In this document: positions 34,887 through 43,101 of the stretch, one piece after another
How positions within the stretch are numbered: position 1 is the first letter of the stretch
Layout: every line of letters begins with the position of its first letter
Assembly (NCBI GenBank): GCA_945903445.1
Contig: CAMDNZ010000008.1
Span: 1 to 64,000 of the forward strand
Direction: 5' to 3'
Source: Bordetella parapertussis
GTDB lineage: Bacteria > Pseudomonadota > Gammaproteobacteria > Burkholderiales > Burkholderiaceae_B
Length of the DNA: 64,000 bases
Notes under the pieces: model-generated
Seen by the model: only the letters and a program-made list of their open reading frames with translations
The model's database searches: none
Told to the model about the DNA's origin: nothing
Translations under genes and position numbers: made by a program

Positions 34887-35932
34887 GTCGGCCCCTCTTC
34901 CGTATCGAGCGTCTGCGCATCGCTCGATTCGACGGTCGTGCTGTCCTCGTCGGTGTCGTCGTACTCGGTGGTAAAACGGTCGGCTTGCAAGCCTTGCTCG
35001 GTCAGCCAACGCATCAATACGGCAACTTGACCGTGCGTGACGATCACTCGCTGGGCACCGGTTGCCGCAATCGCCGCCAGCAAACCCGGCCAATCGGCAT
35101 GATCCGACATCACGAAACCCCGATCCACGCCGCGCCGACGACGTGCGCCGCGCACTCGCATCCAGCCGCTGGCGAACGCATCGGCATGTTGGCCGAACCG
35201 TCGCAGCCAAGGCGTCGATTGGGCCGATGGCGGTGCGACGACCAACGCGCGATCCAAGACCGTCCGTGCTGGCAGATCGGATACCCGCGATGCATCCGGC
35301 AAGACAACGCCTGCGGCACGATAAGCGTCGTTCAATCGGGCGACCGCTCCATGCACCACGATAGGACCGATGCTGGCATCCAGCCCATGCAGGATTCGTT
35401 GAGCCTTGCCGAACGCATAGCCATAGATGACCGATGCTCGACCTTGCTGGGCATTGTCTTGCCACCACGCATTGATATCTGCCGCCAGGTGACTCGCCTG
35501 CTCCCATCGGTAGATGGGTAGACCGAATGTCGATTCGGTGATGAAAGTATGGCAGCGCACGGGCTCGAAGGCCGTACAAGTCGGATCGGCATCCAGCTTG
35601 TAGTCGCCCGACGCCACCCAGACCTCGCCCCGATGTTCGATCCGAACCTGAGCCGAGCCCAACACATGCCCGGCGGGATGCAGGCTCACATTCACCTCGC
35701 CTACCCGGATCGACTCGCCATACGCCAGCGTCTGCAGGCAGATCGGGCCCAGACGGGCTTGCAATACGCCTGCGCCCATGGCGGCAGCGAGATAACGTCG
35801 ACTGCCCGAGCGGGCATGGTCGGCATGAGCGTGCGTGACGATGGCGAGATCCACCGGACGCCAAGGGTCGATATAGAAGTCACCGGGCGGGCAATACAGC
35901 CCTTTGGGCGTGTTCACGATCAGATCGGGCAA
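34883..35932 (-). CDS. Ligase-associated MBL-fold DNA exonuclease
   Basis: This 349-residue metallo-beta-lactamase-fold nuclease has the metal site THAHADHAR near residue 33, the HPAGHVLGSAQ strand, and the downstream Asp/His segments (ASGDYKLD and MSDHADW). It opens the four-gene repair cassette. The start is TTG at 35932: an in-frame stop lies two codons upstream, and the family start PDLIVNTPKGLYCPPGDF follows immediately. Confidence 0.9.
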   Translation of the reverse strand: MPDLIVNTPKGLYCPPGDFYIDPWRPVDLAIVTHAHADHARSGSRRYLAAAMGAGVLQARLGPICLQTLAYGESIRVGEVNVSLHPAGHVLGSAQVRIEHRGEVWVASGDYKLDADPTCTAFEPVRCHTFITESTFGLPIYRWEQASHLAADINAWWQDNAQQGRASVIYGYAFGKAQRILHGLDASIGPIVVHGAVARLNDAYRAAGVVLPDASRVSDLPARTVLDRALVVAPPSAQSTPWLRRFGQHADAFASGWMRVRGARRRRGVDRGFVMSDHADWPGLLAAIAATGAQRVIVTHGQVAVLMRWLTEQGLQADRFTTEYDDTDEDSTTVESSDAQTLDTEEGPT

Positions 35933-36436
35933 AACCTACTCGCAGCGATAAAGATACGGGCCTACCGCAATAATCAGACCACCGATTGGATCGCAGATAA
36001 GCCGTCGGCGCAGGAAAAGTAAGTCTTGTCATCGACCTGTCTGAATAATTTGCATTAATGCTGGGCAAGCGGCTCGACTTCGTGGCGACATGCACATGTG
36101 TTTTCTTACGACCTTGATGTGGAGACGACTCATTCAAATTTTTTGTCAACGAATTTACAACTAGTTTCATAACAGTTGTATCACGCGATTCCAAGCCTCT
36201 ACCTGGGTTCAAACACCCCAAGACGGTGCGCAATCTGGGGCGTCAACTGCGCCGCCTTGGTGCATTGCAGTGAAACGGGCTTACAGCGGCCTTGGGCGGA
36301 TGCGAGCCCGACTCGTTGGGCACAGTGTTTGCGCTATGCGGTGACTGACCCACAGCAGCATTCGCCGTAAGCTCTATGCGAATTGCGCTGCGCGGCAAAA
36401 TTTCCCGAACCGAGACGAGATTTGAGGGGTGCGACT
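35933..36436. other. Intergenic region with probable promoters for the glycogen operon and repair cassette
   Basis: I see no gene in these 504 bases. The stretch 36040-36190 is AT-rich. It holds a TTGTCA (36043-36048 region of the block starting 36041, shifted 100: 36143-36148) with a weak TTCATA 17 bases later (36166-36171), and a dyad ACAACT/AGTTGT at 36157-36179. From there a roughly 250-base leader runs to glgA, with no riboswitch that I recognise. The left edge presumably carries the promoter for the minus-strand exonuclease operon. Confidence 0.4.
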
Positions 36437-38056
36437 GTGGCGTTGAAGATTCTTAAGGTAACTTCCGAAGCTTATCCCCTGGCCAAGTCTGGCGGCTTAG
36501 GCGATGCGGTCAGCGGCATGGCCGATGCCATGCGCCAGGACGGCGTCGATGTATCGCTGCTGATGCCCGCTCACCGTGGTGTTCTGGCCAAGCTGCATCA
36601 CGCCAGAGAAATCTGCGTTTTGGACAATCTGCCGGGTGGGCCTGCCCGATTGGTATTGGGCCAACACCCGGACCTGAACGTTCCTGTCTATGCGCTGGTC
36701 AACGATGCCTTATACGACCGAGCCACGCTATACGTCGACGAAAATGGGCAAGAGTATTCGGATAATGCCATTCGCTTCGGCGCCCTGGCCCACGCAGCAG
36801 CATTGATCGCCGCCGGTCGTACCCCGGTGGCCCGCCCCGACGTCGTCCACGCGCACGATTGGCACGCTGCCTTGGCACCGCTGCTGATCCATCAAGCCAA
36901 CATCCGCGACGTGCGCAGCGTTCTGACCATTCACAATCTGGCGTTTCAGGGCGTATTTGACATGCGCCACGCGCAAGCTCTGCGCATTCAGGCCCAGTAT
37001 CTGACCGCCGACGGCCTGGAATACTGGGGCAAGATGAATTTCATGAAAGCAGGCGCCTTGTTCGCCGACCGCATCACCGCCGTGAGTCGCACGTATGCGC
37101 GCGAAATTCTGGGTGCCGAGTTCGGTTGCGGACTGGAGGGCGTTCTGCAAGCGCGCCGTGACGTCCTGCTGGCCACGCCCAACGGTATCGACGATACTGT
37201 TTGGGATCCCGATCATGCGCGCATCCCGACCGAGCGCCGTTACAGCGCATCCGGTCTGGACAACAAAGCGCGATGCAAATCGGATCTGCAGACCGAGTTC
37301 GGTCTGAACGTCGATGCAGGCAAGACGCTGATGGTGATGTGCAGCCGATTGACTACCCAGAAGATGGCCGATCTCGCTGTCGAAGCCTTGCCGCGCGCCC
37401 TTGCTGCCCACCCCGACTTGCAGGTCGCCGTGATGGGGCAAGGCGACAAGCGCCTGGAACAGGCTTTGGTAAAGGCTGCCGAGGCTTTTCCTGGTCGCTT
37501 CAGCGCTCGCATCGGTTTCGACGAGGCCACTGCTCACATGATGCACGCCGGTGGCGACGTGTTGATGCACGGCAGCCGCTTCGAGCCTTTTGGTTTGACG
37601 CCCATTTACGCCATGCGCTATGGCACGTTGCCCATCGGCTCGAAGACCGGCGGCATGGCCGACACGATTACCGACCTCGGCGACGACGCCGGCCTGTCGG
37701 CGATGCGTGGCTCGACCGGCTTTTTGTTCGAGGGTGCGACAGTCGACAAAATGGTTGAAGCCATCGACCGTGCGCTGGCGGTGCGCAGCCATCCTGGCGT
37801 CTGGCGCGCCATGCAACACAACGCTATGAGCACCGATTTCAGTTGGCGCAACAGTGTGGCGGTCTATATGCGTATGTACCGCTCGCTGGTTCCCGCCGCG
37901 CGGTTCCTGCGTCCGGCCATGGCCATCGTCAACGAAAGCGTGCCCGTGCGTCGAGCCTCGGCGTCCAAAACACGTACGCCAATCAGCCGCAAGCCATTGG
38001 GATCGCGCGCCGCCCGCAATGGTGGCGGAATCGTCCCCGACTCCGCCGCAGCCTGA
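36437..38056 (+). CDS. glgA: Glycogen synthase (ADP-glucose), GT5
   Basis: This 539-residue enzyme transfers glucose from ADP-glucose to alpha-1,4-glucan. The N-terminal KVTSEAYPLAKSGGLGDAV binds ADP; VHAHDWH and the C-terminal GSRFEPFGLTPIYAMRYG with GGMADTI are family signatures. The start is GTG at 36437, supported by a GAGGGG ribosome site and by the conserved start. After the usual end near residue 485 there is a 50-residue Ala/Arg/Ser-rich tail of no known role. It opens the operon. glgC is not in the window. Confidence 0.94.
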   Translation: MALKILKVTSEAYPLAKSGGLGDAVSGMADAMRQDGVDVSLLMPAHRGVLAKLHHAREICVLDNLPGGPARLVLGQHPDLNVPVYALVNDALYDRATLYVDENGQEYSDNAIRFGALAHAAALIAAGRTPVARPDVVHAHDWHAALAPLLIHQANIRDVRSVLTIHNLAFQGVFDMRHAQALRIQAQYLTADGLEYWGKMNFMKAGALFADRITAVSRTYAREILGAEFGCGLEGVLQARRDVLLATPNGIDDTVWDPDHARIPTERRYSASGLDNKARCKSDLQTEFGLNVDAGKTLMVMCSRLTTQKMADLAVEALPRALAAHPDLQVAVMGQGDKRLEQALVKAAEAFPGRFSARIGFDEATAHMMHAGGDVLMHGSRFEPFGLTPIYAMRYGTLPIGSKTGGMADTITDLGDDAGLSAMRGSTGFLFEGATVDKMVEAIDRALAVRSHPGVWRAMQHNAMSTDFSWRNSVAVYMRMYRSLVPAARFLRPAMAIVNESVPVRRASASKTRTPISRKPLGSRAARNGGGIVPDSAAA

Positions 38057-38123
38057 TTGGCTGTATTCGCTCGTGCCCGTTCTTCGGGAGGACCCGCCTA
38101 TCATTCGATCCGCCAAGGCCGCC

Positions 38124-41100
38124 ATGAACAGTCATCCGTTGGTCCCTGCTTGCCTCTACCATGCCCCTGCCGCTGAAGGCGGCAACCCGACCGCAGACGC
38201 TTTCCGACCGGGCGACATCGACGCCATCCTGGCGCGCGCGCAACGCCTGTCGTGCGACGCCGTGTTGGCCGCGCCGCCCTCGTCTGCGCCCGGTCCCTAC
38301 CCTGGCCTGATTGACCATCCCGATCATTCGATGCTCGCAGGCGAATCGGCCACTGTCGATGTCCTGACTCATTGGGTATCACGGGCAGACGCTACCGGAA
38401 CAAAGCTTTTTCTCGACATCGATGTGACCCAGGCGGCGGTACTGGGCCGGTATGTCGCACAATGGCACGATGCGTACGAGCCCGCGGCCCCGAGCGGCGC
38501 TCACGATCCGCGCCTGTCTCATTTCGATGCCGCCAGCGCGCGCCTGCGTTACGGCGACGACGACGCCGTGCGAGGCGTCATCGACGACTGGGCCCAGCGC
38601 CTGGCCCAGTGGACACAGGCTGGCATCCACGGATTTCGTCTGCTGCATCTCGACCGGTTGACCCCGGACGCCGTGGCTTGCCTGGTTCAGGCCATACGTA
38701 CTGCACGCCCTGGATGCGCGGTGCTGGGCGATACGCCCGGCTTGACACCCTGGGCGCTGGCTGCGCTGGCTGCCAGTCAATTGGACGGCGTGTTGTCCTC
38801 CTTGCCCTGGTGGAATGGCCGCGCGCCCTGGCTGGTAGAAGAATTCGACCGATTACGCGCCATCAGCCCCTGCGTGGTGGCCCCGGCAGCATTAAACGCC
38901 GATCTGCCACTTGCACAATTGCGTCGAACACTGTGGACGGCTGCATTGGTAGGCGACAGCGTGCTGGTTCGCCCTCAGGGCGATTTCTCACCCGAGCAGG
39001 ACACGGCAATCGCCGAGATCTGTTTATGGCGCAGTCAGAGCGGATCCGCCTGCGGGCCGCTGCGCGTGATCAGCCCACCCGCTGGCGGCGCGGTCGCCTT
39101 GTTGCGCACCGACGGCGCAGCCTTCGCCACCGCTCAAAGCCAGCACGCCCGTCTGCTGTTGATCAATCCGGACACGCAGCGCGACGCCGAGATCGACTGG
39201 GCCTTGATCCGCGAACGTCTGCCCGATGCCTATGGCGAAATTCAACTGGCCCGAAAAAGCCCGGCGCGCGCCCGGATGCTGCCTGCGGCGCTGGGTCCGG
39301 GCGAATGCCTGTTGGCGCAAGCGCGGCGAGCACCGCCCGTTCTGCGCACGGCGTCGTCCAGTGAATCGCGCCAAGCCATCACCGACGCCCTGGCCGCGCC
39401 TCGCATCGCGATCGAGGCGGTCTCGCCCGTCGTCGATAACGGCCGCTTTGCACTGAAGCGAGCGCTGGGCGAATCCGTCGAGGTTCAAGCCGATGTATTC
39501 ATGGACGGTCACGACCACATCGCCGTGCAGGTGCTATGGCGGGCAAACGATGAAATCGGCTGGCATCGAGTACCCATGGCACTCAAAAGCAACGACCGGT
39601 ATATCGCTCGCTTCACGCCCACGCGATTAGGCCGTCACGAGTTCAAAGTCTGCGCCTGGCGCGATGCGTGGGATACCTACCGAGACGAGCTGCACAAAAA
39701 ATCCGAAGCAGGTCTGGACGTGGCCCTCGAACTGGAAGAGGGTCGCCAGCTGATACACCGCAGCCTGTCCGATCTGCCCGACGGGCACGCCAATCTGGCT
39801 GACACCTTGTCTGCGCTACTCGATGAGGTGGGCTACCCGCAATCGGCGGCACGGCCCAAAAAGGGCCGTAGGGCAAAGTCCTCCGCTTCCGGCGCCAGTG
39901 CGCCCTCCATTATCGCGCCCATGGATCCGGCCTTCGTGGCACGCCTGTTGGCCGATAGCACCGCAGACGCCATGGCGGCGGCCGGTCACCAGCCCTTTGC
40001 CTCGGAAAGCGATCGGACCTATGCCGTGAACGTCGAGCGTCAGGCCGCGCGGTTCTCCAGCTGGTACGAGCTGTTCCCGCGTTCGATGAGTGGCACGATG
40101 GATCGGCACGGCAGCTTCGACGACGTCATCGCACGCTTGCGCGCGATTCGCGATATGGGTTTCGACACGCTTTATTTTCCGCCCATTCATCCCATTGGCC
40201 TGAGCAATCGCAAAGGAAAGAACAACACCTTGGGCGCAGGCGCCGATCAGCCCGGCAGCCCCTACGCCATTGGCTCGGCCGACGGGGGCCACACCGCCGT
40301 TCATCCGGAATTGGGCTCGCTGGCCGACTTCGAGCGCCTGGTGGCCAGCGCACGCGAGCACGGCCTGGAAATCGCGTTGGACTTTGCGATTCAATGCTCG
40401 CCCGATCATCCCTGGTTGAAAGAGCATCCCGACTGGTTTTCGTATCGTGCCGATGGATCGATGCGCTATGCCGAGAACCCACCCAAAAAATACCAGGACA
40501 TCGTCAACGTCGATTTCTACAGCGGCGAGGCGACGCCCACGCGGCAAGCCGCGTTATGGCGAGCACTGCGCGATGCCGTGCTGTTCTGGGCCGAACGTGG
40601 CGTTCGAGCGTTCCGTGTCGACAATCCGCACACCAAGCCCTTGCCATTCTGGGAGTGGATGATTGCCGAGGTTCAGGCCCGGTTTCCGGATGCACTGTTC
40701 TTGTCCGAAGCATTCACCCGGCCGAAGATGATGTACCGCTTGGCCAAACTTGGTTTTTCGCAGTCCTATACGTACTTTACCTGGCGTGAAAACAAGGCCG
40801 AACTCAGCGCTTATCTGCAAGAGCTGAACGACGCGCCCGCAGCCGACATTTTCCGGCCGCACTTTTTCGTCAACACGCCCGACATCAACCCTCACTTTCT
40901 ACAACGCTCGGGGCGGGCCGGTCATTTGATCCGCATGGCGCTGGCGACCACCACATCCGGGTTGTGGGGCATGTATAGCGGTTTCGAGCTATGCGAGGCC
41001 ACACCGCTACCCGGCAAAGAAGAATATCTGGATTCCGAAAAATTTCAGATTCGAGTATGGGACTGGCAACGTCCTGGCAACATCGTCGCCGAGTTGACCG

Positions 41101-41435
41101 CGCTCAATCGGCTGCGCCGCCGCAACCCGGCCTTGCAGAGTCACTTGGGACTGCACCTGCTGACCGCACACAACGATCAGGTGCTGTACTTCGCGAAAGC
41201 CACTGCGGCACGCGACAGCATCGTTGTCGTGGCGATCAGCCTGGATCCCTTCCATCCGCAGTCGGCCGCCATCGAGGCGCCCCTGTGGCTGCTGGGCCAA
41301 CCGGACGACGCCGCAATCGCCATCACCGATCTGGTTCGCGGCAACAACGACGTCTGGCGCGGGAAGCATCAGTGGGTCCACCTGTCGCCCGAGCAGCCCT
41401 ACGCCATCTGGCGTATCGACGGCATGGCCGAATGA
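38124..41435 (+). CDS. glgE: Alpha-1,4-glucan:maltose-1-phosphate maltosyltransferase GlgE with long N-terminal extension
   Basis: This 1103-residue protein is much longer than actinobacterial GlgE (about 670). Residues about 645-1103 plus the preceding DUF3416-type domain (about 426-620) are a complete GlgE: VRAFRVDNPH with nucleophile Asp833, LSEAFTRP with acid Glu862, and NTPDINPHFL. It extends glucan by maltosyl units from maltose-1-phosphate. Residues 1-425 look like a degenerate GH13 barrel (FLDIDVTQ, GIHGFRLLHLDRL, VLGDTPG) lacking the catalytic Asp. The ATG at 38124 is the best canonical start, but a ribosome-like GGGAGG lies 30 bases before it, ahead of an in-frame ATC ATT. Confidence 0.9.
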   Translation: MNSHPLVPACLYHAPAAEGGNPTADAFRPGDIDAILARAQRLSCDAVLAAPPSSAPGPYPGLIDHPDHSMLAGESATVDVLTHWVSRADATGTKLFLDIDVTQAAVLGRYVAQWHDAYEPAAPSGAHDPRLSHFDAASARLRYGDDDAVRGVIDDWAQRLAQWTQAGIHGFRLLHLDRLTPDAVACLVQAIRTARPGCAVLGDTPGLTPWALAALAASQLDGVLSSLPWWNGRAPWLVEEFDRLRAISPCVVAPAALNADLPLAQLRRTLWTAALVGDSVLVRPQGDFSPEQDTAIAEICLWRSQSGSACGPLRVISPPAGGAVALLRTDGAAFATAQSQHARLLLINPDTQRDAEIDWALIRERLPDAYGEIQLARKSPARARMLPAALGPGECLLAQARRAPPVLRTASSSESRQAITDALAAPRIAIEAVSPVVDNGRFALKRALGESVEVQADVFMDGHDHIAVQVLWRANDEIGWHRVPMALKSNDRYIARFTPTRLGRHEFKVCAWRDAWDTYRDELHKKSEAGLDVALELEEGRQLIHRSLSDLPDGHANLADTLSALLDEVGYPQSAARPKKGRRAKSSASGASAPSIIAPMDPAFVARLLADSTADAMAAAGHQPFASESDRTYAVNVERQAARFSSWYELFPRSMSGTMDRHGSFDDVIARLRAIRDMGFDTLYFPPIHPIGLSNRKGKNNTLGAGADQPGSPYAIGSADGGHTAVHPELGSLADFERLVASAREHGLEIALDFAIQCSPDHPWLKEHPDWFSYRADGSMRYAENPPKKYQDIVNVDFYSGEATPTRQAALWRALRDAVLFWAERGVRAFRVDNPHTKPLPFWEWMIAEVQARFPDALFLSEAFTRPKMMYRLAKLGFSQSYTYFTWRENKAELSAYLQELNDAPAADIFRPHFFVNTPDINPHFLQRSGRAGHLIRMALATTTSGLWGMYSGFELCEATPLPGKEEYLDSEKFQIRVWDWQRPGNIVAELTALNRLRRRNPALQSHLGLHLLTAHNDQVLYFAKATAARDSIVVVAISLDPFHPQSAAIEAPLWLLGQPDDAAIAITDLVRGNNDVWRGKHQWVHLSPEQPYAIWRIDGMAE

Positions 41436-41448
41436 GCCGTCCGACATT

Positions 41449-43098
41449 TTGGAGACTATCATCGCTGACACGCTGCCCCCGCCCCCGTCGCCCACCCATG
41501 TGCTGACGCTTGTGCCGCCCGATCGATTCGAGTCATCGGATGCTGCGTGGCGCGCGCTGATGAGCGAGGTGTTGCCTGGTTATCTGGCCAGTCGGCGCTG
41601 GTTCGCGCGCGACGGCGCGCCAGAGTCGGCACGCGCTGCCTATCGGGCAAGTCTGGCTCCGTCCCGTGATGTTCGAACCGAAGACGAATATCTGCTGACC
41701 GAGTTCGAGGTCGATACCGAACATGGGCCTACACGCTACTTCGTGCCGCTGGCAGCCGTGTGGTCCGAGGCCACACCGCTTGCTCATCAATACGGTATGG
41801 CACGGCTGGTCGCAGGCCCCAGGCAGGGCCTGCTGACGGACGCCTACACCATGGCCCCGTTCGCCCACGGCATGATCGAAGCCCTGCGCACCCAACGCGT
41901 CATCGACATCGACGACGGTACGGGGCCTGCGCAGCTGCACTTTTTGCCGGAAGACGGGTTGCACGCCGTCGATCTGCCCGAGAACGCACCGGTTCGATGG
42001 TTTCTGGGCGAACAGTCCAACAGCTCGCTGGGCCTGGGTGGTCAGGTGATGTTGAAGTTGGTTCGCCGGGTAGCCGATGCCGTCAATCCGGAAGCGGAGA
42101 TGACACGCCGCCTGACCCGAGTCGGCTTCACGCATGGCGCAGCGCTATTGGGCGAAGTCGTGCGACGCCGCCCAGACGGCACGCAAGCGACGCTGGCGAT
42201 CGCGCATCGAAGCATCGCCAACGAGGGCGACGCCTGGGGATGGACCGAGGCGTATCTGACACGATGCGTCGCCGCGACGCCCGACGAGCCCGCGCACGAC
42301 ATCCAGGGCTATGCGTCGCTGGCCTGCGCCATGGGCTTACGGCTTGCACAAATGCATGCCGCGCTGGCACAAGCGACCGACGATCCGGCGTTCTCGCCCG
42401 AGCCAGCCACGGCCGCCGACGCCCAGGCATGGGCCGACGACATCATCGCCATGCTCGTCCGCGCGCGCAAAGCGTTAACCGGTTTGCCTTTAGAGGGTGC
42501 AGCGGCCTTGGCGCGCACGACCTTGAGCACCCATGGCGATAGGCTGGATGCAGCGGTACGACGCCAAGCCCAGACGCTTGTCGGCAGCCTGCGTACACGC
42601 ATTCACGGCGATTTCCATCTCGGTCAGATTCTGGTGGCGAATGACGATGCCTATCTGATCGACTTCGAGGGCGAGCCGGCACGCAGCCCTGCCGAGCGGC
42701 GCGCCAAGAACACGCCTTTGCGCGACGTGGCCGGCCTGCTGCGATCGTTCGCTTATGCCCGCGCTGCGTTCTTGCCATCGCTCGAATCGAACACGGGCGA
42801 CTCGGGCTCACTCGACGATCTTCAGACAGCTCGACGCAAAGCCGTACGCGCTGCGTTCGTTCGGCACGCCGACGATGCTTTTCTCGCGCAGTACCGCGAA
42901 ACGCTCGAAGCGTCCAAACAACCGTGGCTGTCGCCTGATACGCTGGATGCTGCGCTGCCTCTTGCAGTACTGGAGAAGGCCGCCTACGAAGTCGTCTATG
43001 AGGCGGGCCATCGCCCCACCTGGCTGTACATCCCATTGACGGGCCTGATCGACATGGCCGACCGCATTCTGGCGGCCGACACCTACACGCCTAGATAA
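41449..43098 (+). CDS. Maltokinase (maltose-1-phosphate forming), stand-alone
   Basis: This roughly 549-residue kinase phosphorylates maltose to maltose-1-phosphate for GlgE. The N-terminal cap has LPGYLASRRWFARD and the phosphotransferase core has RIHGDFHLGQILVANDDAYLIDFEGEP. In many bacteria this enzyme is fused to trehalose synthase; here it is free. The start is uncertain: no ATG fits. TTG at 41449 overlaps its own GGAG; an ATC at 41461 has ideal spacing from GGAG but is not a normal start; GTG at 41500 lacks a ribosome site. It begins just after glgE. Confidence 0.85.
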   Translation: METIIADTLPPPPSPTHVLTLVPPDRFESSDAAWRALMSEVLPGYLASRRWFARDGAPESARAAYRASLAPSRDVRTEDEYLLTEFEVDTEHGPTRYFVPLAAVWSEATPLAHQYGMARLVAGPRQGLLTDAYTMAPFAHGMIEALRTQRVIDIDDGTGPAQLHFLPEDGLHAVDLPENAPVRWFLGEQSNSSLGLGGQVMLKLVRRVADAVNPEAEMTRRLTRVGFTHGAALLGEVVRRRPDGTQATLAIAHRSIANEGDAWGWTEAYLTRCVAATPDEPAHDIQGYASLACAMGLRLAQMHAALAQATDDPAFSPEPATAADAQAWADDIIAMLVRARKALTGLPLEGAAALARTTLSTHGDRLDAAVRRQAQTLVGSLRTRIHGDFHLGQILVANDDAYLIDFEGEPARSPAERRAKNTPLRDVAGLLRSFAYARAAFLPSLESNTGDSGSLDDLQTARRKAVRAAFVRHADDAFLAQYRETLEASKQPWLSPDTLDAALPLAVLEKAAYEVVYEAGHRPTWLYIPLTGLIDMADRILAADTYTPR

Positions 43099-43101
43099 TC
43101 T

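Noticed and set aside
34887..35864. Possible exonuclease-ligase fusion protein
   Set aside because: The ligase frame upstream of 34886 is not exonuclease sequence; the true exonuclease is in another frame with its own start and stop.
36728..38125. Long open frame on the minus strand opposite glgA (465 codons)
   Set aside because: It mirrors the glgA codons, has no family features, and glgA is certain on the other strand.
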